64,000 nt of DNA from Caldivirga sp. (GCF_023256255.1 NZ_JAGDXD010000014.1:1-64000); one strand, 5' to 3'. Positions 51,689 through 61,029 are shown, numbered from the stretch's first letter. Notes: generated from the letters alone by a model not told the origin. Program-made: numbers and translations.

Positions 51689-52456
51689 TTAGGGCTTCTT
51701 GGCAACTATTATGAAGCCTGTGTGCGATAGATTCCATGTCTTAGGCCTAACCTCATTAATGGTTGTCTTCCACTCCCTCCAATTAACCTCAATCATCTTA
51801 ATGTCTATGAAGTTTGAATCAACCATACTCCTAATAACCTTCTCCACCTGGCTAATGGTGGGTACGTAAACTGCTAAATTACCACCATGCTTTAAAGCCT
51901 TTATAACAATGGGTATTGCCCTCCATGGATCACCCAGGTCCAGTAAAGCTGAGTCAAAGTATTCCTCAGGTAAGGCTAATTCAACTATATCCCCATTAAT
52001 GATATCAACAGCATCATTAACCCCCATGGTTCTCAACGTCTTCTTAGCCGCTGCAATATACCTACTATTCCTCTCAATAGATATTAATTGACCTAATGGC
52101 TTCAAATGCATAGCCAATAATGATGCTGCATAGCCACTGCCAAGGCCAGCTTCAAGGATTCTACTGCCTGGCCTAACATTAAGCATTATTATTAAGGCTG
52201 ACGTATCCTTAGGATAGATTGGTTGAGTCACCCTAGGCATCTTAAGCAGTATGTCTGTAATGTCTGGTTTAGTAATATAAAATGTGTGGCCAAGGTTCGT
52301 AACTATCCTTGAACCATAAGGCTTACCGAGAATATCATCAAATCTTAAAATACCCCTAACCGTACCAATCACTAGCCCCCTTTTAGCAACAGCAATAACC
52401 TTAATCTCATTACTATGCCACAGTAGGACATAGTCACCTTCCTTAACAACATCCAT
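51689..52456 (-). CDS. trmI: tRNA (adenine-N1)-methyltransferase TrmI
   Basis: 255 aa from ATG 52454-52456. Residues 1-75 form the small N-terminal beta domain (VVKEGDYVLLWHSN). The SAM domain has ILEAGLGSGYAASLLAMHL, SIERNSRYIAAAKK and FDSALLDLGDPWRAIP. MPRVTQPIYPKDTSALIIML before motif I is typical of TrmI. The archaeal enzyme makes 1-methyladenosine at positions 57/58 of tRNA, acting as a tetramer. Its T-loop target region is also that of Pus10, whose divergent copy lies at 21759-22964. Confidence 0.92.
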   Translation of the reverse strand: MDVVKEGDYVLLWHSNEIKVIAVAKRGLVIGTVRGILRFDDILGKPYGSRIVTNLGHTFYITKPDITDILLKMPRVTQPIYPKDTSALIIMLNVRPGSRILEAGLGSGYAASLLAMHLKPLGQLISIERNSRYIAAAKKTLRTMGVNDAVDIINGDIVELALPEEYFDSALLDLGDPWRAIPIVIKALKHGGNLAVYVPTISQVEKVIRSMVDSNFIDIKMIEVNWREWKTTINEVRPKTWNLSHTGFIIVAKKP

Positions 52457-52488
52457 TGTTAACCCATGTTAATCAAACTTTATTAAGT

Positions 52489-54081
52489 TTAAACACCGCC
52501 AAGATCCTTAATGTGGATTTCGAAATTCCTCTGCCTAAGACCAAGCTTAATGCCCAATGGGTAAAACACCGCTAACGCAACAACCACCGTTATAACCGTT
52601 GCCCAAGTGTATGGTATTAAGTTTAATGCACCATCCGAGCCGATATAGGTCATTAAGGTTAAGAAGGCTATGAAGCCTATGTACCAAGTAGCCTCAAGCC
52701 AACCCTCCTTAACCCTGTACAGTAACCCAAATAGTAACGTGGCTACCGTAATCAACGCAACAGAGTATGGTACGGCAGGCCATCCACTCCAAAACACTAT
52801 TAACGATGAAACCGCAAAGGCTATGATTGATATCGCCCAACCTCCAGGTACATTAAACTTTGACGCTCCCTGCTTCTTAAGAACCATCATTGCTATGGGA
52901 TTAGTGGCAAACCCTATGTACCCTGCAACAGTTGTGTAGCTCACTAATGCATATAGTCCTGGAATTGGAGCGAATAGAAATGATATTAAGGCGCCAATTA
53001 GACCAAAGGCTATTAAGGCCCAATAGGGAACGTAGTACCTTGGGTGTATTTCACCCATCTTCTGGCTAACCAGCCTTGACCTAGCAACGGCAAGCATTAC
53101 CCTGGTCCCAGCACCCATGTACACGAAGCCAACCATGAATAATGCAACCACTAGGTATACCATTGGTAGAGCATACATTATGGGGAGGTGATACGCTGAT
53201 GCCAATATGTAGTAGGGGTTCTTGGCTATGTTAAGTAATGCACCCCAGTCACCCTCCGGTAACCCTAGGGCCCTCCAGTCAGTGCTTAGGACAAATAATG
53301 CAGCAAAGGTAATGTAGATTGCAGCCTCCCCAATTACAGTGAATATTAAGCCCCAAATTAGGTTTCGCCTATTCTTAACCTCCTCAGCGAAGTCAGGTAT
53401 AGTCCTTGACCCACCGAAGGAGAACATGGCTATAGGCATGGCTGCAAAAAGCCCCGTTACACCATAGGGCATGAAACCACCGTAATGCGTCAGGTTCTTT
53501 AAGGCATATGGATTAAACTTCAAGGCAACAATGATGAAGATGATCGCCATGGATATGTATAAAACGTACTTAATCCACCCCATGACTCTGCTGGAGGCGG
53601 TGAATACCTCTATACCGTAGTAGTTTAAGGGAACCATAAGCAGTATTACTGCAACCGCAATAATTCCCCCCATGAGGGTTAAGTTACCTGTGACTGGGTT
53701 AAGAACCTGTGGAAAGAATTCATGAACCACTAGGGCTACGAACACGTATGACTCCAGTGGTGGTATGAAGAGGTACCATATTAAATCCGCCATACCATTT
53801 ATAAGACTTGTAGCTTGGCCATGACTGTATATTGCGAATCTCGAAGGACCACCAGCCTCAGGAAAGTCCATTGCTATATCAAGGTATGTTAATGCCACGA
53901 ATATGTAAAGTATTGGTGCAAGTACATAAGCCAATATGCCAGCTGGACCAGCATTAGCAGCGACCTTTTGTGCACCGTAGAATATTGCACCGCCTATTGA
54001 TCCAGCTATACCGATGAATAATAGGTCGCTTAAACCAAGGTGTTTCTTTAACCTTACTGGGTTTCGATTTTGAGAAGCCAT
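52489..54081 (-). CDS. APC-family amino acid permease, second copy
   Basis: 530 aa from ATG 54079-54081, about 12-14 membrane helices. The N-terminal helix has LKKHLGLSDLLFIGIAGSIGGAIFYGAQ with the APC unwound Gly motif. The helix 6 region reads PIAMFSFGGSRTIPDFAEEVKNRR. The C-terminal tail is basic (KLGLRQRNFEIHI). It probably carries amino acids or amines by ion coupling. Identity with the APC permease at 11666-13057 is low, so the substrates may differ. Confidence 0.85.
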   Translation of the reverse strand: MASQNRNPVRLKKHLGLSDLLFIGIAGSIGGAIFYGAQKVAANAGPAGILAYVLAPILYIFVALTYLDIAMDFPEAGGPSRFAIYSHGQATSLINGMADLIWYLFIPPLESYVFVALVVHEFFPQVLNPVTGNLTLMGGIIAVAVILLMVPLNYYGIEVFTASSRVMGWIKYVLYISMAIIFIIVALKFNPYALKNLTHYGGFMPYGVTGLFAAMPIAMFSFGGSRTIPDFAEEVKNRRNLIWGLIFTVIGEAAIYITFAALFVLSTDWRALGLPEGDWGALLNIAKNPYYILASAYHLPIMYALPMVYLVVALFMVGFVYMGAGTRVMLAVARSRLVSQKMGEIHPRYYVPYWALIAFGLIGALISFLFAPIPGLYALVSYTTVAGYIGFATNPIAMMVLKKQGASKFNVPGGWAISIIAFAVSSLIVFWSGWPAVPYSVALITVATLLFGLLYRVKEGWLEATWYIGFIAFLTLMTYIGSDGALNLIPYTWATVITVVVALAVFYPLGIKLGLRQRNFEIHIKDLGGV

Positions 54082-54378
54082 ATGAGGGTATTTACATGGG
54101 GTTTATAAATGTTTTGATACATTTTTATATTCTTTATTAATACTTTTGGCATTTTTAATAAATAATAATTAACCTATGGGATAGGATGATTATTCCCTAC
54201 ATTATTTATTATTATTTACTTATATGGTAATATTTCTTTACTTAGTATATTTTATATTATTTGGCATAGTTTAATTAAATTGAACAATTAATGGTACAGC
54301 CTCTCACGATATGAATAAATGCTACTGTACGCAATACGTAAGGCCAATTATGATGCCTCTTAAAATGAGCGAACTATC

Positions 54379-54666
54379 CTACTGTTGAATATTCATTAGG
54401 TCTTTAAGTGTGTTGGCTAAATTCCTAATGTGCTTATATGCGGGTGTATCTTTGTTTAGTTTAATTATTCTCATTCTACCTATTGTAACTTCTTTAACTA
54501 TTCCAACCTTCTCAAGGGCCTTAACGTGCTTTAATGTTAATGTGTAGTTTGAGCCTATTATTTTAGCTAACTGAGTTATGTTTAGTTCACCTAACTCATA
54601 AAGTGCTAGAATTACCTTAATCCTTACTTTAGATTCCATTATTTCATCAACTAGGTTCATGGCCAT
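54379..54666 (-). CDS. Winged-helix DNA-binding protein coupled to cdc6
   Basis: 95 aa from ATG 54664-54666, which shares one base with the stop of the Cdc6 gene (TGATG). A GTG one codon earlier gives a 4-nt overlap. The sequence is an ArsR/MarR-like winged helix: SKVRIKVILALYELGELNITQLAKIIGSNYTLTLKHVKALEKVGIVKEVTIGRMRIIKL. It has no extra sensor domain. The tight coupling to a replication initiator gene suggests a shared role or autoregulation. Confidence 0.78.
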   Translation of the reverse strand: MAMNLVDEIMESKVRIKVILALYELGELNITQLAKIIGSNYTLTLKHVKALEKVGIVKEVTIGRMRIIKLNKDTPAYKHIRNLANTLKDLMNIQQ

Positions 54667-55859
54667 CACCTAACAGCCAACTCGTAATCAAGCATCCTTG
54701 TTAATTCTTGAGCCAGCACATTGAGGGATTCATAGGGTATTGATATTAGCGTCGTCCTGCCTCTCATACCCTTACCCGATAACCTAGTTTCAATAATCCT
54801 CCATGTGCTCTCCATATCCTTTAAGTAATGCCATAATTGACCATGACTGCGCTTAGTCCTTAAGCCATACCTCTCACAGAGCATTATGTACTCTTCCTCA
54901 GCTTCACCAAAGGTTATGTATGGTACATCCCTCTTCTTACGTAACGCCTCAACTATGGCTAGTAGGAATAACTTCTCATGAAGATCCATACCCTTTAATT
55001 CACCTATGTGTACAGGCAGCGTGTTCTTAATTGCAACCCTAACATGCTCCGGCAATATCCTCCTAGAGCCTTGCTGTTGCGCAGTTAATGCAGCCTTCCA
55101 CAGTATTTCAATAGCCTGCTTAGCGTTACCCCTACCTCCATCATTATCCCTGGCTCCAGCAACATCACTAATCATCTCGAGGATCTCATCATTGTACGCG
55201 TTTTGATGAAGAGCCTCCTGCGCCCTATCCCTAAGGATCTCGTAAATCTGGTCCTTAGTGTATGGTGGGAACTTAATAATGTTCCTACCTAGGGTGCTCC
55301 TAGCCCCAGCGTCAAGCTTATCTAACAGAGACTCATCCCTATCAATTAGTATTAATGAGAAGTGGTAATCATGTTCCCCTATGTGCTCATCGTAGAACCT
55401 TATTAATATCCCAAGTGAATCAGCGCCACTATTATTAACTATGTGAAATACATCATCAAGCACTATGACTACGTACATGTCATTATCCTTCAAGTAATCG
55501 TAAATTATCTCGAGTAGTTCATCTGATGAGAAGCCACGCCTAGGTATACTCATTTTTAATGATTCACCAATATGCCTAACCGCAGAGTGCAGTGTCCTAT
55601 GGGTCCAGCATGGTACGTAAATGAATCTAACAGTGGATGAGAATGAGGCATACTCCTTAAACTTAAGGCTAGTTATAGTCTTACCGGTACCAGTGCTACC
55701 TACAAGTAGGGCTCTAGCGTAGAATGAGCCAGGGGACTTAATGTAATCATTGAAAATCATCTTAAGTGCATTCATCTGCTCCTCTCTATCAACTAGCCTA
55801 GGTGGTATGAAATCTGGCGTTAAGGCCGCTGGGTTCCTAATTATGCTTGATTCCCCCAC
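54666..55859 (-). CDS. cdc6: Orc1/Cdc6-family replication initiator (AAA+), divergent
   Basis: 397 aa from GTG 55857-55859, with a TATA-like TTTAAAGCAG box region near 55876-55889. The N-terminus FIPPRLVDREEQMNALKMIF precedes Walker A VGSTGTGKTIT, Walker B VVIVLDDVF and the arginine-region IIKFPPYTKDQIYEILRDRAQEAL. The C-terminal ~110 residues are the winged-helix DNA-binding domain. Walker B is usually LDE; here it is LDD. Cdc6 binds origin repeats and loads MCM. No clear origin-recognition repeat is visible nearby. Confidence 0.88.
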   Translation of the reverse strand: MGESSIIRNPAALTPDFIPPRLVDREEQMNALKMIFNDYIKSPGSFYARALLVGSTGTGKTITSLKFKEYASFSSTVRFIYVPCWTHRTLHSAVRHIGESLKMSIPRRGFSSDELLEIIYDYLKDNDMYVVIVLDDVFHIVNNSGADSLGILIRFYDEHIGEHDYHFSLILIDRDESLLDKLDAGARSTLGRNIIKFPPYTKDQIYEILRDRAQEALHQNAYNDEILEMISDVAGARDNDGGRGNAKQAIEILWKAALTAQQQGSRRILPEHVRVAIKNTLPVHIGELKGMDLHEKLFLLAIVEALRKKRDVPYITFGEAEEEYIMLCERYGLRTKRSHGQLWHYLKDMESTWRIIETRLSGKGMRGRTTLISIPYESLNVLAQELTRMLDYELAVR

Positions 55860-55977
55860 GCGTATATGTGTTCTTTCTGCTTTAAAACTTTAATGCTTAT
55901 GAAGTAGTAAACTTCTCTAGTACCCTGAAACTTTTAATTTCTTAACACATACCTATATAATAAACGGTTAATTTAAT

Positions 55978-56490
55978 TCATTGCTTTATATTTATAAGCG
56001 CATACTCTTTAATTGAGTCAATCTTATCCATAAGAACACCGCATCCCTGCTCCCAACACTCAATTAATAGTAGGCAACCAGGTGACCTAACACCAACATT
56101 AATACCCCTTTCCTTAAGCATCCTAGCCAACTTAAGCTCACAGTCCGAGTCACTGACCCCACGACCCCTGGCCCTGCACCTAACCAGTAGTTTTTGGCCA
56201 CTGCATTGGTTAACTCTACGCAATACCCAGTCCACTAAGTCCCCTAGGTTTAGTTCATTAATGCGTTCAATAAGTGGGATAACCCTAAACAATGCCGTAC
56301 CTGCGAATGGGCTCTTTAATATAACCCTAGATACTACTATGGGATCAGTTTCAGTCTCTATTATGAGCAAGCCGCTGAATCGTGACCTAGTAACCTTAAC
56401 ATTACCTAACTTAACGGTAAGGTAGTCCTCAAGGTCCTTGGCGATTCTACTATTCCTAGGTCTAGTTGTAGCTAGGATTACATTAATCAT
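55978..56490 (-). CDS. THUMP-domain RNA-binding protein
   Basis: 170 aa from ATG 56488-56490. The N-terminal part is a ferredoxin-like subdomain (MINVILATTRPRNSRIAKDLEDYL) and residues about 95-155 are THUMP (LLVRCRARGRGVSDSDCELKLARMLKERGINV, LLLIEC). It has no catalytic domain, as in Tan1-like tRNA acetylation partners, and may bring a modification enzyme to tRNA. Its start overlaps the stop of the methyltransferase gene by 8 nt, so they are co-expressed. Confidence 0.78.
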   Translation of the reverse strand: MINVILATTRPRNSRIAKDLEDYLTVKLGNVKVTRSRFSGLLIIETETDPIVVSRVILKSPFAGTALFRVIPLIERINELNLGDLVDWVLRRVNQCSGQKLLVRCRARGRGVSDSDCELKLARMLKERGINVGVRSPGCLLLIECWEQGCGVLMDKIDSIKEYALINIKQ

Positions 56491-57187
56491 GGTTCCACTT
56501 CCTCATTACAATTATATTAACTAATCCAAGGGCTTCATCCCTATACTGAACAAGCCTTAAACAACCCTCAGCGGTATTCCTGAACTCATCATTTGGTGGT
56601 AATCGTCCATATATGTTATGTATAGTGTAGAAGTATGAAACATACCTTGGCCCAGCAAACACAAGGGCTATTAATGGTACTGCAATAACCGTGTATAACC
56701 AGCCTAAGGCACGGTAAACCTTGTTAGTGGGCTTACCAATACTGATACTGGCTAACACTCCCCCATTATTAAGTACCCTGGATATTTCACAGTAAGTCCC
56801 CCTCAGGTCATGGACAGCGTGGAGTGAGAAGCCCATTATAACCATGTCGAACACAGAACTTCTAAATGGCATGAGCTCGAAGGAGCCGCACACTTTATCA
56901 ATGTAGTTAAGGTTCGGCGCTGAATTCAGCATTGGTACTGATTGATCAAGCAACACGACACGCCTCGGCTTAACTCCACTTCTAATCAGTTCAATAGTCA
57001 TATTGCCTGGGCCTGAACCAGCATCAAGGACGCTAGGCGTATTCCCTAAGTCATTGAGTACTCTAAGGCCTAGGTTAAGGGTCTTCCTTCTCCATTCGTT
57101 TAGGAATCCAAGGGTTATTGCCTTACTAGTCCTCTCATATACTGGTATTATCGCGTTGTACGTTTCATACAGTGAATCCTTAACCAT
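56483..57187 (-). CDS. UbiE/MenG-like class I SAM methyltransferase
   Basis: 234 aa from ATG 57185-57187. Motif I is VLDAGSGPGNMTIELI, motif II VVLLDQSVPML and motif III GSFELMPFRSSVFDMVIMGFSLHAVHDLRGTYCEISRVLNNGG. The N-terminal TYNAIIPVYERTSKAITLGFLNEWRRKT is typical of quinone-ring UbiE/MenG enzymes, so a C-methylation in menaquinone-like synthesis is likely. Lying between the RFC and THUMP genes, an RNA or protein target cannot be excluded. It follows rfcL by 3 nt. Confidence 0.78.
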   Translation of the reverse strand: MVKDSLYETYNAIIPVYERTSKAITLGFLNEWRRKTLNLGLRVLNDLGNTPSVLDAGSGPGNMTIELIRSGVKPRRVVLLDQSVPMLNSAPNLNYIDKVCGSFELMPFRSSVFDMVIMGFSLHAVHDLRGTYCEISRVLNNGGVLASISIGKPTNKVYRALGWLYTVIAVPLIALVFAGPRYVSYFYTIHNIYGRLPPNDEFRNTAEGCLRLVQYRDEALGLVNIIVMRKWNHD

Positions 57188-57190
57188 AGT

Positions 57191-58447
57191 TTACTCCTGC
57201 CCCTCACTGGCCTCAGGGCTTATAACAAGTTTAATGGATCTCTCAGATACCCCCAGTGATTTGGCGAGCACCTCAATAACTCTGCCATTACTCTCCACTA
57301 GTGTCCTGATTAACGGTAGGTAATCCCTTATTATGGTTGCTGTTGATTCATGGAGCTGAACCCTAAGCACATGCATAACATGGTCCCTAGTATCCCTAAT
57401 CTCCCTAGTCCTAGCCAGTAGCCTAATCTTCTCAGGGAATCTCATACCTCTTATGAAGAATGGTAGTTTAGGCTTATCCCTAACTAAGGCAACTCCCGTT
57501 GTCATTAACTCAAGCACATATGGCATTAGTTCCCATTCCTGCCTACTACTCATTATGCCCTTAAGTACGTCAGCCTTAGATAAATTATCGTACGCATCAC
57601 TCATAGCCACTGGTGATGATGAGTAGGCCACGGCAGCATTCTCAACAAGCCAAAGTAGGAAGCTCTCCCAATCAAAGCTAGGTAACCTAGTTACCCCAGT
57701 AGCTGATGCCACAGTATTAGCCTTAAGCACCATGTCAACCATCCTAAACATATCGTATTGATGAGCCCTACTACTCAATAATGAAACCCTATCCCTAGTT
57801 ACTGGACCCGTTTCAGCAACAGTCTGAAGATCATTTATAGCTGACCTCATATCACCCATTGATGATTCTGCAATAAGCCTTAAGGCATCCTCCTCACACT
57901 TAACCTTCTCTGCACTGCATATGCGTTTAAGCATTTCAATGATGTCCCTATTCTTAAGTGGCTTAACTTGAACAACAATGCAAATGTCCCTAAGGGGCCT
58001 AAGCTTAGGGTCCCATGGATCATTAGCAGTCATGGCTATTGGAACCTTAGCCTCCTTAACAATGTCAACTATTTCATATATTCCACCCTGGTCAGCCTTC
58101 ACGTTAATACCGTCAACCTCATCGAAGAGCACTAGCTTACCCCTAAAGCCGAATAATGAACCCTGTGTTAAAGCCTTACCAATAGTCTCCCTAATCCTAG
58201 AGGCAGTCCTAACATCACTGGCGTTCATCTCGTATAACTCTAGTCCATAATCATGAGCCAAGGCATGAACCATTGTTGTCTTCCCAGTGCCCGGTGGACC
58301 TGAGAGCAGTATTGCCCTCTTCTCCTTTCCGCTTAACCACCTGCTTACCCAATCCTCCATAGTCTTCTTAACCTCCTCCTGGTCAACAACATCCTTAAGG
58401 CTCCTTGGCCTATACTTCTCAAACCAAGGTAACCTGCGCGTGCTCAT
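57191..58447 (-). CDS. rfcL: Replication factor C large subunit
   Basis: 418 aa from ATG 58445-58447, overlapping the rfcS stop by 4 nt. AAA+ motifs: LPWFEKYRPRSLKDVVDQ, Walker A LSGPPGTGKTTMVHAL, Walker B LVLFDEVDGIN, sensor 1 IAMTANDPWDPKLRPLRD. SSMGDMRSAINDLQTVA follows, then the helical collar. With RFC-S it loads the PCNA clamp. The C-terminus ends SPEASEGQE. I see no PCNA-interacting box (Qxx[IL]xx[FW][FW]), which many euryarchaeal RFC-L proteins carry. Confidence 0.95.
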   Translation of the reverse strand: MSTRRLPWFEKYRPRSLKDVVDQEEVKKTMEDWVSRWLSGKEKRAILLSGPPGTGKTTMVHALAHDYGLELYEMNASDVRTASRIRETIGKALTQGSLFGFRGKLVLFDEVDGINVKADQGGIYEIVDIVKEAKVPIAMTANDPWDPKLRPLRDICIVVQVKPLKNRDIIEMLKRICSAEKVKCEEDALRLIAESSMGDMRSAINDLQTVAETGPVTRDRVSLLSSRAHQYDMFRMVDMVLKANTVASATGVTRLPSFDWESFLLWLVENAAVAYSSSPVAMSDAYDNLSKADVLKGIMSSRQEWELMPYVLELMTTGVALVRDKPKLPFFIRGMRFPEKIRLLARTREIRDTRDHVMHVLRVQLHESTATIIRDYLPLIRTLVESNGRVIEVLAKSLGVSERSIKLVISPEASEGQE

Positions 58448-59490
58448 TTACGCGTCCCTTTCCTAGCAGGCTTCTCACTTGGTTTTGCCTCAGGCTCCTT
58501 TACAGTCCTTAAGCCATACTTAGAGCCTATGAAAGCCAACTTAGCTATTAATGCCGTTAACTGAATCTCCTCATCACTACCTGTCACAAGTCTATTATCA
58601 ATATCAGCCACCAGTTCACTAACCTCAACCTTAGCGTCAACAGGCAACTTAAACCTATCATTGATGAGTAACTCATCCTCAATGTACTTAAGTAACTCAA
58701 CACCGGATACACCGTACGTGTACATTATGTTCCTCAACAATTTACGTGAATCCTCAAACCTACCACTTAACGCGTTCTCAATAAACTCATCAATAACCTT
58801 AAACTCAACCCTACCCACAACCCTATACACTGTTTCCCTATCTACTTTTTTGTTTGTTGTGGTTGTTGTTTGTAGTGTGTTTATTGCTTTTCTCATGTCT
58901 CCTTGGCTTACTTCCCATATTGCCTCTAGTCCATCCTCAGTTACCTCTACTCCTGCTTCCTTGGCTATTTGCCTTAGCCTCTCTATTACTGCTTCCTTTG
59001 GTAGTGGGTTGAATCTGAATATTGCGCATCTTGACTGTATTGGTTCTATTATTCCGCTTATGTAGTTTGCCAGTAGTATGAATCTTGTTGTTGATGCGTA
59101 CATTTCCATAATCCTCCTTAATGCTTGCTGCGCGTCACTAGTCATGTTATCAGCCTCATCAAGTATAACGAGCTTGAATGGTACTGGGCCGCTTGGCATT
59201 GTCCTAGCGAACTCCTTAACCTTCTCCCTAATAACATCAATACCCCTCTCATCACTAGCATTAAGCTCAAGAACACTACCACGCCAAGCCTCACCGTAAA
59301 GCTCCCTAGCCAAAGCCAAGGCAGCAGTAGTCTTACCAACACCAGGAGGACCATAGAAGAGTAGGTGAGGCAAATCACCACGCCTAACAAACTCAAGCAA
59401 ACCAGCCTTAACACCCTCCTGATCAACCAAATCAACAAGCCTAACAGGCCTAAAACGCTCCACCCAAAGCAATTCCTTAAGCTCAGACAT
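58444..59490 (-). CDS. rfcS: Replication factor C small subunit
   Basis: 348 aa from ATG 59488-59490, with a TATA-like ATTTAAAAC at about 59512-59520. RFC boxes: LLWVERFRPVRLVDLVDQ, Walker A FYGPPGVGKTTAALALAREL, the SRC box IIEPIQSRCAIFRF, Walker B KLVILDEADNMT and sensor 1 RFILLANYI. A Lys/Glu/Pro-rich tail ends the protein. Four small subunits with one large form the clamp loader. The gene is a mosaic of codon styles, T/G-ending at 59205-59470 and 58770-58846 but A-ending at 58848-59105. Paralogue gene conversion is one possible cause. Confidence 0.96.
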   Translation of the reverse strand: MSELKELLWVERFRPVRLVDLVDQEGVKAGLLEFVRRGDLPHLLFYGPPGVGKTTAALALARELYGEAWRGSVLELNASDERGIDVIREKVKEFARTMPSGPVPFKLVILDEADNMTSDAQQALRRIMEMYASTTRFILLANYISGIIEPIQSRCAIFRFNPLPKEAVIERLRQIAKEAGVEVTEDGLEAIWEVSQGDMRKAINTLQTTTTTNKKVDRETVYRVVGRVEFKVIDEFIENALSGRFEDSRKLLRNIMYTYGVSGVELLKYIEDELLINDRFKLPVDAKVEVSELVADIDNRLVTGSDEEIQLTALIAKLAFIGSKYGLRTVKEPEAKPSEKPARKGTRK

Positions 59491-59871
59491 TTCACTAATT
59501 TCAGTTCCCCTGTATTTAAAACCTTAATCCTTGCACTTTTGATTGTTGTGAATTAAACAAGCCAAGAACCCAACCTCAAGTTAAGGAATATGGGTTTAAT
59601 AATGCACCCTATGGCTTTCCTTAAGTTAAAATCATCCACTAGCCCCAGTTACTATAATCGTAATTTATTATCTTGTATCCGGTACTTAAGACACGAATTG
59701 CCTGTTTAGGACCTTAACTGAAATAAAGCATGAACATTCGTTAACTTACGTAACGCTAATTGATTAAACTGAGCGAGAATGATAATGTGGGAAACGCTAC
59801 ATGAGTATTGTGAGTGATTCATGGAGCTTAATGGTAATAAAGGTTTAAACCTTAACATAAATGCACTAGTG
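59491..59871. other. Non-coding gap before the DUF1537 kinase gene
   Basis: About 380 bp between divergent genes, holding the rfcS promoter (59512-59520) and the kinase promoter (59843-59850). An in-frame ATG at 59821 lies upstream of the chosen kinase start. I see no RNA gene, hairpin with a tail, or repeat. Confidence 0.45.
59843..59850 (+). promoter_or_regulatory. TATA-like box for the DUF1537 kinase
   Basis: GTTTAAAC centred about 25 nt before ATG 59872. It lies inside the longer possible frame from 59821 and supports the shorter start, which also matches the family's N-terminus. Confidence 0.5.
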
Positions 59872-60912
59872 ATGGTTAAGTTCCTGGTTATTTCAGATGA
59901 CTTAACGGGTGCCAATGGAGTTGCCGGTATGATGACTGGTCACTGTAACACCGTAGTGATTAGCTACAAGTCAATTGAGTTAATTCCAAGTGATGCGGAT
60001 TGCGTCGTTGTTAATACTGAGAGTAGGCTTATTGAGGCAAGTGCTGCTGAGAGCAGGGTTAAGTTAGTTGCTGATTACGCTGAGGCTAAGGGTTTCATTA
60101 TTGGGAAGAGGATTGATAGTGCATTGAGGGGTAATATTGAAGCTGAGTTAAGGCCATTACTTAAGCGAACTATTGTTGTTACGGATACAATACCTGAGTA
60201 CGGTAGGTTCACTGAGGGGGGTTACACGATCTTAGGTGATTCCCGGGTAAGCATTATTGAGAAACTTGGCGGCATTAAGGCTAGGGTGATGAGTATTAAT
60301 GAATTTAGAGTGAGTGCCGGTAACTTAAACGGTGCAGTCATTGTTGATTCAAGAACAGTAGGTGACATTATTGAAATAGCGCAGGTAATACATAATAATG
60401 GCTTTACTTCAGTGGATCCAGGGCCATTAAACGCCCAGGTTTCTAGACTCTACGTTAAGGGGAAATTAAGGAAACCTAGTATTAATGAGGTTAAGAGAAT
60501 ATGCTTCATAGTAGGTAGCACGCATGAAAACACTATTAGGCAGATTGAGAAAGCCAGGAGAAGCGGCATTAAGGTCATTAATATTAAGGATTCCAACAGT
60601 CTACAAAGCTATGATGAGGTAATTGTAAGCTTCGATTTGATGAAAGATAGGGACTACTTAAATGAGGATTTCGTAAGACAAGTAGCCCAATTTGACGCAT
60701 TAGTTGTTAGTGGCGGTGAGACCGCGAATTCACTAATTAACACGTCTAAGGCTAATTACCTAGAGTCGATAGGTGAAGTAATGCCTCTTGTTGGCGTAAG
60801 CCTGATTAAGGGAGGCTTACTTGATGGTAAGGTTATTATAACTAAGGGAGGCATAATTGGAGGGGAGGACGCTTACTTAAGGATAAGGGACTACTTAAGA
60901 ACCCTGACTTAA
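59872..60912 (+). CDS. Four-carbon acid sugar kinase family protein (DUF1537, OtnK-like)
   Basis: 346 aa from ATG 59872, opening with VKFLVISDDLTGANGVAG, the family's DDLTGA motif. The upstream 17 residues are excluded by the TATA-like box. KRIDSALRGNIEAELRPLL (KxDSxLRGN) marks the sugar-acid site. VVSGGETANSLI and the C-terminal ITKGGIIGGEDAYL match the ATP-binding half. Members phosphorylate 3-oxo- or keto-sugar acids such as erythronate and threonate derivatives. The protein is shorter than bacterial forms (~420 aa), so it may be a compact archaeal version. No dehydrogenase partner adjoins it. Confidence 0.78.
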   Translation: MVKFLVISDDLTGANGVAGMMTGHCNTVVISYKSIELIPSDADCVVVNTESRLIEASAAESRVKLVADYAEAKGFIIGKRIDSALRGNIEAELRPLLKRTIVVTDTIPEYGRFTEGGYTILGDSRVSIIEKLGGIKARVMSINEFRVSAGNLNGAVIVDSRTVGDIIEIAQVIHNNGFTSVDPGPLNAQVSRLYVKGKLRKPSINEVKRICFIVGSTHENTIRQIEKARRSGIKVINIKDSNSLQSYDEVIVSFDLMKDRDYLNEDFVRQVAQFDALVVSGGETANSLINTSKANYLESIGEVMPLVGVSLIKGGLLDGKVIITKGGIIGGEDAYLRIRDYLRTLT

Positions 60913-61029
60913 GCATCATTAATATTAATGAACCCTTAACTAGAGTATAATGAACTAACTTAAATCATTAATGAGAATCCCTATAGGTGCTGAATACTAC
61001 TGAATTACTCACTGGCTATGGTGTAATGC

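Noticed and set aside
54290-54330. GTACAG/CTGTAC inverted pair near the end of the winged-helix gene as its operator
   Set aside because: Six bases only with a 25-nt gap, and it lies downstream of the gene rather than near a promoter.
55860-55977. Replication origin beside cdc6
   Set aside because: AT-rich and suggestive by position, but no origin-recognition repeat could be identified.
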